Of a stretch of 64,000 bases of DNA, positions 1-12,774 are shown one piece after another (within the stretch, counting starts at the first letter, position 1; the number at the start of each line of letters is the position of its first letter). The notes under the pieces are model-generated. The model was not told the DNA's origin and did no database searches. It was given only the letters and a program-made list of their open reading frames with translations. This DNA is from Entonaema liquescens. Lineage: Eukaryota; Ascomycota; Sordariomycetes; Xylariales; Xylariaceae. The translations under genes and the position numbers were made by a program. The stretch covers positions 1,747,501 to 1,811,500 of the forward strand of contig CADCSX010000005.1 of NCBI GenBank assembly GCA_902805475.1, given 5' to 3'.

Positions 1-2580
1 GCCGCGAGCTCAAGGATTGGTCCCCTGCACTCCGGGTAGTGACATATCACGGCGGCAAGGTCTCCCAGGATCTGGCTTTTAAGCACGAACTTTTCCCCGA
101 TGGAGTTAGAGACGGGATGAAGGCGCACGTCGTAATCATGTCCTATGAGGCGGCCAGTTCAGTGAGGACTACCTTTCAAACTGTTAAATGGGCCGGCCTG
201 ATAGTTGATGAAGGCCAGAGGCTTAAAAACGATGAAACTCAACTCTACAGGACACTAGTGGACATGAACATTCCGTGTCGGATCTTGTTGACGGGTGAGC
301 GGCAACAGGTACCCATCTACGTGCTCGGATATGCTAACACTTAATAGGTACTCCGTTGCAAAACAACAAGAAGGAATTGTTCACCCTTCTTCAGTTTATT
401 GACCCAAAAAATAACGCCGAGGAACTTGACGCTCAGTATGACGAGCTGACAAAGGACAACCTACCAGAGCTTCACGACCTCATCCGTCCCTATTTCTTAA
501 GACGTACTAAAGTTCAGGTCCTCAAGTTCTTACCGCCAATGGCTCAAGTCATCGTTCCTGTCACCATGACGGTCCTACAAGAAAAGTTATCCAAGTCCAT
601 CATAGCTCGTAATCCAGAACTAATTAAAGCAATCATCTCCAAAGGGAAGATGAAAGCAGGCGATCGCAAGAACTTAAGCAACATCATGGCGGATCTCCGA
701 CAATGTCTATGCCACCCATTCTGCTTCAATGCCAATGTTGAAGACAAGAATGTTAATGAAAAGCAAATGCAACGGAACTTAATTGAGGCTTCACCAAAGT
801 TTATGCTATTGGAAATGATGCTCCCGAAGCTCAAGGCAGGGGGTCACCGCGTACTAATATTCAGCCAATTCATACGTTGCCTAGATATAATTGAAGACTT
901 CCTCAATATATTGGGCCTTCCGTTTGGGCGAATCGACGGGCAACTAAGTGCCCTCAAGAAACAGAGACAGATCGACGCCTTCAATGCTCCTAACTCGCCA
1001 CTATTTGCAATGCTGCTGTCAACCCGCGCCGGTGGTGTTGGTATTAATCTTGCTACAGCGGACACTGTCATTATATATGACCCGGATTGGAACCCGCACC
1101 AAGATATACAAGCAATATCCCGAGCCCACCGAATTGGTCAAAAGGAGAAGGTTCTCTGTTTCCAACTCACGACAAAGGATACCGTCGAAGAGAACATCCT
1201 GCAAACGGGAAGGAAGAAGATGGCCCTCGATCATGCTCTCATCGAGAGCTTAGATGCTGACAACGATAATAGCGGCGATCTAGAGTCAATCTTGAAGCGC
1301 GGCGCAGAATCTCTATTTAGTGACAGGGACAAAGTCAAGATCACGTATGACTCGGAAGCAGTTGACAAACTACTTGACAGGAGCCGGCTCGAGAGCATAA
1401 ATGCAGATGATCAGACAACTGACAACCAGTTTTCGATCGCGCGTGTCTGGGCTAATGACTCGGGCACACTTACAGATAACGTAGAACAACCCGACAATAA
1501 CCCACCGACGACGGACACAAGTGTCTGGGAGAATATCCTCAAAGCACGAGAGGAAGAGCACAAGCGAGAACTTGCCGCAAAGCAGGAGGTATATGGTCGT
1601 GGCGCTAGGCGACGTGGTACTCAGGTAGGAGTTCATTTGTACAGAATTTTATCAAGCCATGGCTAACAAAATCTAGGGTGTGGACTACAACAACACTCGG
1701 GTATGTTACATTGAAGGAATTGATGATGTTGATGACCAGTCTTTAACAGAAGAACAGCGCCCAGACCCAGATAGCGGCGGTTCCGACGTCGATGGAGAAG
1801 ACGAACTTTACATTGACAACGGCGTAGAGGATGATGACGACGAAGTCTATAGGGAAGAGGAAGAATCAGGGGCTCGAGCAAAAAACAAGGGAGCCAAAGG
1901 TAAACACCCGGCTTCATCAACGCCACAAAAGTCACGATCCAAAAAGACCAAGATTATTAACACTCCCGACAGTAACGGAGCAACACCAGGGCCTGGAAAT
2001 GGCAAAGCACCTAGCAAGCGACGCTCTAAAACCGCCACAGAAGCCCCCTCAGAACATCAATCAAACTCAGGCAGTACCAGCGAAGCCCAGTCACAGCCAG
2101 ATGCAGGGTCTACCAGTCAAAGCTAGCCAGCCCGTAGCACAAGCCAGAGAATTTTCCGTATCATCTTCGACTCTTCCCCCCCGTGGACCCCTACTCCAGA
2201 ATCTAAATCCTAACTTGACTATTCCAATCGCTCACCGCGAGCAACTGTCCCTTGCCAGCAGTTCTCGTTCACCTTCGACCGTTCCACCTGCTATATCACC
2301 GTCCAAGGTATTAAAGTCAAACCAGAGCGCCAAGAAAACAATTCGCAAGGACTCTCTAAATACTTCTCTCAACAGCCCACCGGCCTGTCCCATAGATAAC
2401 GGTGGCGTTTGTATGGCTTGTAAGAATAAGCATCCCTTAAACCTTGTTTGTGTAGATTTCAACTCGGAAATCTCGTTACGACTCGCCATCGACACTCTTA
2501 GAACTGGCGGAACTCTACCTCACGTACTAGCATACAAAAAACACCTCTCCGATCGGTTGCGACAACTCTCAGGACGTTGA
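1..2580 (+). CDS. SNF2-family chromatin remodelling ATPase, CHD/Mit1-like (5' truncated)
   Basis: The gene runs in from the left edge; the first complete codon is at 3. Exons are <3-294, 348-1624 and 1677-2580. The introns (53 and 52 bp) are set by reading continuity: the first restores the helicase motif GTPLQN. The product keeps the second half of the N-terminal ATPase lobe, with a DEGQRLKN box (DExx motif II). It also has the complete C-terminal lobe: VLIFSQF, a STRAGGVGINL motif V and a QAISRAHRIGQ motif VI. This is the DNA translocase core of nuclear SNF2/CHD remodellers, which slide or space nucleosomes. After it come an acidic region, a basic Ser/Thr/Pro-rich linker, and a C-terminal cysteine/histidine cluster (CMACKNKH...VCVDF) like the terminal zinc motif of Mit1-type proteins. 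The frame changes near 2074-2137, either through a weak 43-64-bp intron or a one-base error. The paralogue assignment is inferred, because the chromodomain/PHD part lies outside the window. Confidence 0.85.
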
Positions 2581-3320
2581 GAGGCGATAACTTTAGGCTC
2601 ATGGTGCAAACCCAAATATAGAAGTATGGTTGGTGCGTCAGCTCGCGGCCGGTTACCTCCATAGGCAGACTTGATACTGCTTGCGAGGTTGTAGATAAGA
2701 GAAACAAGTGGTGCTGGCTGCGTTATGGTATTGCCTAGATAGTCAGACACATATAGCTCGATTGCTGCTAATTTAGCAGAAAGGGGAAAAAAATAAATAA
2801 TCATCGTTGATTTTTTTTCTAATCAAGACATTTTGGAGTTGATTCCAGGTTGCCCAGCAGTTATACAGACCGTTTGTCACGTGGGAAACACAAGACAAGA
2901 ACTGCAGGTAACCGTAGAATGCATTCAACCTTATTTGAGGGTTTATTAGCAAACGCCGGTGATAAGAATAATAACAGCTATGCGCGTAGGAGAGCTGTGT
3001 GCGTAAGGGTCTCATAGGTTGTGTGTCTGTGGCAAGCTTGCTTGACAGAGAATAAGTCCCCAAGCTTCTAAGCATTCTTTTAAAGCATTCTTTTAAAGAC
3101 CAACCTTCTTACATGGATTTTTATTTTCCTTCAAAAATCATTCTTTGGTAAATACTAACATTATTCCATCCAAAGCCATCCCAGGTTGTGCTTTTGGCAA
3201 AAACGTGCCTAAGGGTCTTGTTAGTGCAGTCCAGCAAGACGGTATAGATACCCAGAGCTCGTACCCAATTTCTTGCCTGTTTGCTCTGAATCCTTTGATA
3301 TTCGTCTTCTCGTCCTCAAT
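2581..3320 (+). other. Intergenic region and probable 5' leader of the CCCH gene
   Basis: No convincing coding frame is visible. At 3071-3096 a 13-bp unit (AGCATTCTTTTAA) is tandemly duplicated. The last ~200 bp before the ATG at 3321 are pyrimidine-rich on the + strand, typical of fungal promoters and leaders. Confidence 0.5.
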
Positions 3321-5513
3321 ATGGACACTTCCTCTCCTCTCCCCACCGCCTCTGGCCCAACAGCCAACTCCCCCTCCGACTTGTCTTACTCTTCGGGCAC
3401 CTCTTGCACTTCCACTCGAAATACATCTCCTGATTCTACTAAGGCTACGACTTCTTCTGGACTTGCATCGCAGCTCTTGGATCTTGGTTTGAACGCCGAT
3501 ATAGACTGCACCCCTAACACCTTACTTAATCTTCAACCTAAGATGGATCGAAATCCCTTTCAGTCTGTCAACGATCGCAGAAACAAGATAACTACAGACC
3601 GCACCAATACAAACCAGAGCCAACAGCTCCAGCAGCAGCAGCCTGTTCAGTCTCAAACGCTAAGATCTAACATGCAGTCTCTCAATATGGCACCTAGAAG
3701 CCTTGTTTCGTCTAACTGGAGATCGCAGGCAGCAGATGAGGCATCACTATTAACTCGCGCTACTGAGTTTCCTCCGTTTGACCCTAATATCGGCCATCAC
3801 ATGCAACACGGTTCTAATAGCCAACATTCACCATACGCAATCCCTCGTCTAGAGTTGTTCCAGCAGCAGCAACTCTCTAGCCTAGTACCCTACTCGGGCT
3901 CTGGTACCTTCAACGACCTCCAGCTGGATGGTAGCTACGCTTACTGCTACGATCGAGGCAACGGCCAGTATACGCGTCTGATTCCTGCAGATATGTTGCC
4001 CCCTTTGAAGGATATTCCATCCCTCCAGTCGAGCTGTTCTGGAATGCTAGTATTGCCACTACCACGAGGCTTTCCTTCAAACAGCCGGTCAAGCAATACT
4101 AATCCGGTCCTTCTCAGAGTAAGCTATATCTGACTTGATACATTCCCTATGCTATAGTCTACATTCTATATATATAACGTACTGACCAGCCGAAGAGTTC
4201 CGCGAATACGCCGACCTCGACTTCGGATACTATCCAGGTAAGCCAGAGTGTTTGCTTGAACTCCCTGCTTCGGAGCAGCACCAATATGGTATCTATACTC
4301 TCCCAGAATATCCAACTCCTTCAACATCCATCATTCACTGTTACCCCGCTATTAATCATATGCTCTCCCATTAAAGCTGGCCATTATGCCAGTGCAAACG
4401 GGAACTTAGTGTCTTAGACACCGGATATGATAAGCGTCCCGATCTTGTCCTTTTTCCTTTCACATGGTCTGACAATACATACCTATCCACTGGCCCCGAT
4501 ATACTTAGGTACTCAAGAAAACTTAATGCTAACAACATTTGCCACCACTAGTCACGAATCGACACCATCGTAGCCTCGACACCCCCGACACCAACAGGTC
4601 TGTCCATGGCAGCGGGAGTCACAGGTCTAGGTCCCGGATCTGCGGCCGGCGCTACGAGTACCCCTATCCCCCAACAGCACTCGCACCACCACCACCAACA
4701 CCAACAAGCCAGCCACAGCAGCGGCCAACAGCAACCGCAGAGACGTCCCAAGATCTACTGCGACAAGTGGGTGCACGAGGGCGTGTGCGCCTTCACCCAG
4801 CAGGGCTGCAAGTACAAGCACGAGATGCCCTTCGACAAGGTCACCCAGCACCAGCTCGGCCTGTTCCACGGCTTCCCCGCCTGGTGGAAGAAGCACCAGG
4901 CCGACCTGTCGCGTCAGCGAGACGGGCCCGACGACCCGGTTAGACTAAGTAGTGGTGGGGAGAGATTCATGGGACGCAGTGGGGCCGCTCATTCTACTAC
5001 TACTACTACTACTGCCACTGCCACTGCTACTGGTTCTGGTTCTGGTTCTGGTTCTGCCAACGTTACAGGATTATCACCCAGTCTCCCGACTTGGCGCCGC
5101 AGCGGAGAGGGAGGACCCGCGGAACAGAAGGCCGTGGGCGTGGGTGCGAGTCGTAGTCTTTCGCGGGAGGTGAGAGGGGGTGTTAAAAACCCATTCGGTA
5201 CGTTGGCCTGCACCACTTCACTCCACTACTTCCCTACGAGCCCATCTAACATCTCGTCGTTTATATAGTGTCCTACTCCTCCCCCTTTGGCCCCATCGCA
5301 CCCCCGGCCCGGACCTCGTCTACGACTCCGGCGGCCTTCGCAGCCAACTTCAGCGACTCGGGCCAGGCGCAGTCTACTGCTGATACGCAGAATACAAATC
5401 CGTACTCGTCGCTCTCGTCGCTGGAGGAGAGCTCGAACGCCAAGGGCGAAGAGGAGTCTGAGAAGTCGGCGACGGCGTCGGTCGTCGGCTCTAGCGGAGC
5501 GCGTCTGACTTGA
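3321..5513 (+). CDS. CCCH-type zinc-finger protein (578 aa), conserved fungal family
   Basis: Four exons, 3321-4118, 4190-4237, 4552-5197 and 5269-5513, sum to 579 codons including the stop. Introns are 71, 314 and 71 bp. Start: the open frame extends upstream to 3273, but 3321 is its first ATG. The N-terminal half is Ser/Thr/Gln-rich and disordered. A conserved segment around residues 205-255 contains YDRGNGQYTRLIPADM and LPPLKDIPS. The tiny 16-residue exon 2 joins to RIDTIVASTPPTPTG in exon 3. A single C-x8-C-x6-C-x3-H finger follows (C352, C361, C368, H372), then KHEMPFDKVTQHQLGLFHG and PAWWKKHQ. CCCH fingers of this spacing usually bind RNA, so a role in mRNA regulation is plausible but unproven. 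The C-terminus is Ser/Thr/Gly-rich and acidic. Polar and His-Gln repeats flank the finger. Confidence 0.85.
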
Positions 5514-7126
5514 ATGGAGTACATATGCTGGCCCGGTTAAAGGGTACAGCATGAACAAGAGTACTATTGAAAATTTGAAGTTCTCCCTGGTTCAAAAACA
5601 GAGGAGGATATGTCGGGGCAAGATTTGTTGTCTGCACCAATACTTATCCTCTGATCTTCTTCTCCTTGTTTACCCCTGTTCCTATACATACCTACATACA
5701 TACACGTGTATCACCTCGTCCCCCCCCTTTTTTTATCACATAAGTAGGGACCTATGTGAGAGAACTCATTAGCGGCCCTGGACTCAAACAGGCGCTCGTC
5801 CCCTCTCACCACATGTCCCCTTATCTCGAAAAAGGAAGAATTACGATTTTTTTTTTCTTTTGTATTTTCCACTTTCAACGCATAGTACCTACCTACGACG
5901 ACCACGACTTTAGACTAACGACAGGCACCACCGCCTGCACGAGTTTCCCACGAAACATGATTCACGACGGCCTCTCCCTATTCACTCCCTAACTATTTCA
6001 CCATCAGCATTTGCGTGTTGTTTTTTTTAGTCTGTGTTACTGGAGGGCTTGCGAGTGAGGGTTTTATTGAAGCGGACAAGAAAGCAAAAAGGGGGCTAGG
6101 CGAGTGGGAGAGCTAGGAAGGCTGATGAATGGAAAGAACCACATTGCCAATGTATAATAAACTAGCCCCTCGAGGCGAGGCAAGGCCCGAGGCTGGCAGA
6201 TGTCTAGCAATGGATTGAATATCATGTGGCATTTTCTGATCCCACATGTTTGCCCTCCTGAGCAATTAGTTGTTGTTCAGGGTTTCGGGCTTGTCGTGAT
6301 TAGTGAACGGATGTGATGGTTCTCTGTGATGGTATTTATGTACATACAAGCTCTACGCATAGCATCCCCGCCCCTCGAAGGGGTGGTGTCGTTTCCCATC
6401 TCAGATGGTTTAATGGATTAATAATTCCTTTTTTATCTTGAAAGGATCTCGAATAGTTATTCCCAGCTAGTCTGTAAATACATTCAGATACCAGGATGTC
6501 ATCTAGCATAAATCAAACCCCATGCTTTGTGCAGGGAGGCCGTTGTTGTATTAGAAAGTTTTAGGATAAGTAAATACAACAATATAAGCACTCCTTTACC
6601 AGGGCAGACATCGAGGAGAAGGTGACTTGTGGGATGGTTTTCTATTACCTACACTATAATCGTCGCGTTAATCCGCATATATGCAATAACAGAACGGCCA
6701 ACTCCGGCCTAATACTCGGCGCCTAGTCCCTCATAAACACTGCCCGCCTCTATGACCTAGGCTTCTCTACTGTCGCCGTATGCACACTAATAGTCTGAAT
6801 ATGGACCTAGGCGTCTTAAGGTTTCGCTAAGGTGCGGATAGGTGTAAGGAGTTGATTCTATACAGCTTTCATAATTGCTGTAGCGCGATGGACCTGAATA
6901 GGTAATAATTACCGAGTGCCTATCAATGAGTAAAAACACGAAAACCAGTCGTTCAAGGGAAATAGGAAAGGCCAGTAATTCCTAATAAAGAACAGACAGG
7001 TTTCATCATATCGTTATATCGTTTCCCAATTTACTCCCTGCTCAATTCTGCTGTGTATATACCTAGCTCTCCATATGTCATACCTACCTACCTGTACTTC
7101 AACTCAACATTTCTCACATGCAATTG
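5514..7126. other. Intergenic region between convergent genes
   Basis: This holds the 3' flanks of the CCCH gene (+) and the NACHT gene (-). It is AT-rich with homopolymer T runs (5727, 5847, 6020) and TACC/TACCTA repeats around 5885 and 7081. I see no coding frame, RNA gene or transposon signature. Confidence 0.4.
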
Positions 7127-10100
7127 CTAGGGAATATGATGCGCAATGTCACAGCCCATTCTTCTCGCTCTCGGGTAGTCCGAACAAGAGCATCCGCTCC
7201 AGGCGATAGCAAAGTAAGACAATAACAGAAATGCCGCCGTTAGAACTGATTAATACGTCTCATGAGCATGTAGTTCTACCCAGTGTAACGATATAGTATG
7301 GGAAGACATACCAATAAGAAAACTTATAGCTCTAGGGGAAATATTACGTATTGCCAGGTGCTTCGTATACCGCGTGGTTTCCTCTACTGTTTGTGGCCAA
7401 TTGTTGGGCTTCTCATCTAATTCGTCTGGCGCAGCGAGTTCTGCCAAAGGGTGTGTAGCATCCGCCGCTTCGTCTTCATTAAGAAGGGCGGTGGCGTGGT
7501 CTATAAGTTCAAGTAACCGTTGTTTATTATAAGCATCGGACCGCGTAATATAATCCCGAAGCGTCACTGGTTTCCTTAAATATTCGCCTCCAAACATGTT
7601 TGCTACATCCCATGGCACCACATCGCGTAAAAATTGTGATACTCTCTGGGCATTGACATTTACCGCAAGCTCGCATGTTATATAAACAGCTGATATTCTG
7701 CTAGTCGTCCTTTGGTCAAAGCTAGAATAATCAGAACATGTTTATCTACGGTAATGATAGGTAATGAAGGAGTCTCACCAACGTAGTTGGATACGAGGGT
7801 TTGCTTTATGATAAAGCCACTTTTCCATCATTGCCCAACTGCGCTTGTTTTCTGGAGCCAATAATATCCGTCCTACAAATAAAACCCATGGTGTAGTAGT
7901 GTGGTATCCGTGTTTCGATATCTGAACTCTAGCTTCTGTATCGCGTATATCGCTGCCAATGAATCTATTTCGGAGAAAGGCTTCTGTGAGTGCGATGTTA
8001 TCGGATTCCGGTGTTATTCTGCTGGTTCCAAACATGCAAAATGATACTATCTCAGATATCAGAGTTCCTCTTTTCGGAAATCTGTTCATCCTTCTCAATA
8101 TCCAAGGTAATAATGCGACAAGCCCAATGCAGGAAATATCCATTAGTATCGAATTATGCCAATAGAGCTCACGAAACATCTTAGGAAATATACTATGCAT
8201 CGGTAAGAACTCTTCAGTGGGTGGATAGGGAGTTCCAAACCGGAGTATTAAGCATGCATCTTCGATTCGGTCTAGTTGCTCCTCGATTGTAGAACAGTCG
8301 TCGACACCTATAACCTTAATAAAGTAGGCGAGACAGCGTAACCTATTTGAAGTATAGTATAGACTGTTTGGGTCTATGAATTTGGTGTGGCAGAGGATAA
8401 CCTCCCCAAGAACAAGCTGGCAAGCCAGTTTCAATAGCTCCGATTTGCTTATGCCATATTTGAGTGGTCCTTTGTTGGTATTGGTTCGCAGGATTTCGAT
8501 AACCGAACGATGGGTGAAAGTAAGAACCGATGGGTATTGAGTATCCGAAATTGATTCTCTCGCACTTGACACTTCAAGTAAACCATTAAAACGAGCATTG
8601 ATTTGCTCTTCTGTCAAAATATTCCAGTCGGTTCTCTGTAGTTCGAAGTCGGTTGAATTGAACTTTGGAGCACTTGGTTGCTCAGTAGCCTGTCCCAACT
8701 TTTCAGCCAAATAAGATACTCCCAGGATGGAAACTCGTCCTGGACGTGGCATAGAAGCATATGTATTAATCATAGTAAATATGACACATGCTTCTTTTTG
8801 ATAGACGGGGGAAATAGAGTCGAACATATGCTTCAGATAATCGAGAAGTGGCTTCGGGCGGGTGTCAATATAATTCCATACGCTACATGGATCCTGGTTA
8901 CTGCTCAGGAATTTTCGTAGTTCCAACATCGCAAGCCGGGCCCAGAGGAAAATACCTCCAGCTATGTCGACAATATGATTTACCAGACATTCGATTATAC
9001 ATCGATGACGCGAGGAGCCCGTACAGAAGACTTTTTGTGCTCGCCTAAAAGCATCCAGCAAGTCCGCAAATTGCGAGTGTGTTTCCAAGCGTTCTGTAAC
9101 ATACGCCTGCATATCTTGCCTAGTGAGATTGTGCAGTCGGATTCTCTGATGTAGTGAAACTGATCTGAAAGCCTTGTAGTCCCTACTGGAAACACAAATT
9201 TTGACCCTGTTTCCCGATAGTAACGTCCAGTTTTGGATAAGGCGCACCAGATCATGGTGGTCCTCGGCGTGTTTCTTCTCGTCAAACTCGTCGAGACCAT
9301 CGATAAGCAGGAATATTTTATACTTCTCTAAGACTGATGGGCTGCTTATTAGCAGCTCAGCTGCCCGAGATATTTCCTCGTAACTCAGACGTGTGCGAGA
9401 TTTTGAATCCAAGCTGCTATGATTAGGAATTAGTAGTTCCATGAGCTCTGGGGCTTGCTCCAATGCAGACATTAAAAAGGAACACTTTAATCCCATTAAG
9501 CCATCTTGGTGGGAAGTAGACCAGAAGAAGTATTTCAGACGAAGGAGCCGTGAAGCACCGGCCCATTTATTCAGCATGTCCTTGGTAAGTTGATGCTTCC
9601 ATATGAATTTCATTAAGGTCGACTTTCCAGCACCGGGTTTCCCAAGGATATGGAAAATCCCCTCCCCGTCGCGGAGCCAATCAGCGAATGATACTTTAAG
9701 GTCTGGTTCAACCTCAAAGAGCCTCTGCGGCTCATGAAATATCCACTCGAAGGTGTTGACGAGATTGCTATGTACCTCATCATATCTTGGGTTTGGTTGT
9801 GCGCCTTTATGGTATTCTCTAAGTTCCCGAAAGACCTCTCCAAGTTTCTGTATCTCTTGTGCGCGACTGCAGAGACCGATAACCTGTTTGAACTTCTCGT
9901 GCAGGTCGTCGTTCGCTAAGCTCATCTTGGATTGAATTTCTTCCAATTGCCGTTGTACATCGTTATTTTCAACAGTAGTAGTCTTGATCATATTCAAGAT
10001 CTGGCCAATTTGAGTTCTATATTATACATTAACTCATATTTCTATCAAATAGTGAATAGCTTTCTCGGATAGGAGAGGGGCAGTATTAAACACTGACCCT

Positions 10101-10567
10101 ATGATTTCGTGGGATTACACTTACTTCATAGACGATGTCAAAGCCAGATGAAGCCTCTTTTGCCGCGTGTCCAAGTCATCTTGAAGATTTTGAAACTTCT
10201 TTTTGTTGAAGATATGCTTCGTTGTTGCTTTAATTGCACCCTTTATTGAATGCGGCCTCTCCGGCTTATCTTGATTTATTAAGGACGTAATATTCGACGT
10301 GAGATCCTGGCATTGCGCGACTATGGCCTCAATATCCTTATCGTCGTCTTTAGAAGGGTCTCTCAGCTTTTCGAATTTCTGGGAGCTTTCCTGTATCTTA
10401 TCTAAGAGTTTGACCATTTCCTCGTTATAGTCAAGTAGACTTTCCTGCTCCCTTGGGAGTCCTGTCTTGGAATCGTAGGCTTCCTTGACATTTTTGACGC
10501 ATTTGGTTATGCGACTGACAATGTTCAACACCTCAAAAAGAAGAGCCACTGTAGTGAAAGGATCCAT
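7127..10567 (-). CDS. NACHT-domain STAND (NLR-like) protein, about 1069 aa
   Basis: Proposed exons on the minus strand: 10567-10125, 10016-7779, 7721-7312 and 7245-7127 (1070 codons with stop). Introns are 108, 57 and 66 bp; the first has a GTAAGT donor and the last GTATGT. Residues 1-150 form a helical, Lys/Glu-rich region resembling the PigL_N-type N-terminal domain of fungal STAND proteins. The NACHT NTPase has Walker A GKPGAGKST (about residues 273-281), Walker B IFLLIDGLDEFDE (about 382-394) and a sensor-like VKICVSSRD. A winged-helix-like region follows, with FTHRSVIEIL. No WD40, TPR or clear ankyrin array is present. If the last intron is spliced, the tail gains about 23 hydrophobic residues (FLIG joined to VLTAAFLLLSYFAIAW) and a Cys/Arg tail. 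If it is not spliced, the protein ends at 7250. Such proteins act as oligomerising switches in fungal non-self recognition and cell death; that role is inferred from the family. Confidence 0.85.
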
Positions 10568-12774
10568 GTTACCATTCAGACTTTCCTTCCTTCTCTCTTT
10601 TCTTATTTTCTTATTTTCTCAGTCTTTCTAATTCAGGATTTTCGAAGTAATATTCTCTGTGAAAATAAGTTCAGTTGAGGGGTGTTCATGCTCCTCAAGT
10701 AAGACGAAAGTACAGATCTTTGGATCTAATATCATCTTGCAATCTCGTAATGTATAACTCGGCACGGCTCGCCGTGTTATACAGGAGCGAGGCTCATCGC
10801 ATATCGTCCAGTAAGCAAACTTATACATTGGAATTGGATCTTGGCGATAACGATATGCTGTAGAGAGATGTAATACAAGAATTGACTAGTTGGGGGCAAA
10901 CATCGTTCCATCAGTTACTTCAGCTTTCGAGGCAATGCGTTGGCGGTATGGGATTATACTCGAGGAAGAATTCTACTCTACGTGAGTCTGGTTCGGCAAT
11001 GACATACATAGATCATGTCAAGGAAAAGGAATGTTAGAAATAATAATTGTTATGAAGATGAAGCTAAATTACTTGTGGCGCACGCTAAAACGAAAGAGCT
11101 CCAAGATCCCACCAACCATATGCCTTACGTAGTCCCAATCGGGCAAGTAAGAGGGGGAAAAAAAAAGGAAGGGCAGGGGCGCTGTAGACAAGCTTCATAA
11201 GTACCAGACTTTACGTACCAAATAAGTGAGACAATATGTGTATCGTATAACAACCTCGCAAGACAAACACATACTATTCAACGTCGTAATCCGCTATTCC
11301 CGTAGCGGGGCCGGCATTTAGGTAGGTACCTTATTGTCGGGCGAAAACGCGTTGCACGAGTTCTTTCCGCACGGACCTAAGCGATGACATTCGTGAACCT
11401 GGAGTTAACTATCATTGTAACAGCTAGATAGAACGAGAACTGTGGGATCCCGGAAGTCAACTGTCGTTTGCCCGTGAGCTGCGGTGCGATAGCGACTCGC
11501 TCCTCGCTCTTGCCGGCGTCCCGAACCGCCTGCGGAAGGCCGACCTATGCCTTGTGCACGCCTGGGGGAGTTCCCTGCGATTACCACCAACCGTATAAAC
11601 GTTACTTGCGCTTCTACACATTAGGGAGTTCGCGCGCCATCGTTGCACAGGACTCTGCTGGAACTACGCTCAGAGTTGTTGGCACGATTCAGGAAAACTT
11701 AGACGAAGGTTGATATTCCCTAGTTCCGTGCCTCCATCCCGTGGGCCGGGCCGGTTAGCCAGGCAGAGTGGAAGTATCGTGAATTAATTTATACAAGACT
11801 AGTGAAGTCTTTGGTGTTAGGTGATTGCTTTTCTCTAGAGAACTAATATAGTAATAGGTCTGCAGCGAACATCATAGCAGAATCAGGTGATCTAGTTGAG
11901 ACGTTTCGCTATTGGATCCTGCATATTAAGACCAGAGCTATAATACCTGATAGAATCCAATTCCAGACAATGCCTGACGAGTCAGCCAAGGTAAATATGT
12001 ACGGTCTTGAAGTGAAATGGATATGCTTGTCAAAGGGGGCAGATTCTGAATCGAGCTGGTGAATAAGTTGAAAAATGAAGAGGGGCAGTGCCGTTGTATT
12101 TTGCTAGGAACTAATATGGCTTAGTTGAAAGGAGAATTTCAACTTACCTATTTGATTCTTCGAAAGGGGGTCGGTGGGGGGTCTGTGGGCACGTATTAGT
12201 ATTATAGAACTGTGCTATAATAGACAATATTTAATGGATTAGATAGGGGTTGCTCTTCCTGAAGAGGGGTTTAGAGTAGAATAATCAGTTTTCTTTGCTT
12301 TCTTTTTGCTTTTTGCTTTTACGCGCACGAGCCAGGGAGGATGTGAAATTCTAGGCAACCAAATCAACAAAGAAATATATTTTGCCATTAATAACTACCC
12401 AACGCCTCACCTCACGCTATCCCCATCTTACCACCTATCCTATCATAGCCCAGCACGAGAGCTCCTAGGAAGCTAACAACATAACCAAACGTAGATATCT
12501 TTGAGAGGAGAAAATAAAGCAAGGCTCAAGGGCCAGATAACAACATATCGCTCGCCCTATAAAATAAGACAATATCCGCCAGAAGCTCCGCCGAGTAGCA
12601 GTAGTGTATAGCCTAACATCGCATTTCCTACCCCAAACGCCATGCCCCAATGCCGCCATATTCGTTAACATAAATCCCTCGCCATCGTGTATCATGCACG
12701 ATACGCCGTAACCGAGAAGTATGAAATCTAAATGCAGCAATAACAGTCTTGAACTAGATATGAATCAAAAAGCC
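10568..12774. other. Gene-poor intergenic stretch upstream of the NACHT gene
   Basis: A polypyrimidine tract at 10577-10628 lies just upstream of the NACHT start, so it is purine-rich on the NACHT coding strand. A relatively GC-rich patch at about 11290-11720 has open frames on both strands, but none with a recognisable motif. A 91-codon minus frame at 12465-12740 lies directly behind the stop of the next gene and is more likely 3' UTR. No RNA gene is recognised. Confidence 0.4.

Noticed and set aside
12465..12740. 91-codon minus-strand frame behind the 12775 gene
   Set aside because: It directly follows that gene's stop, has no recognisable domain and is better explained as 3' UTR.
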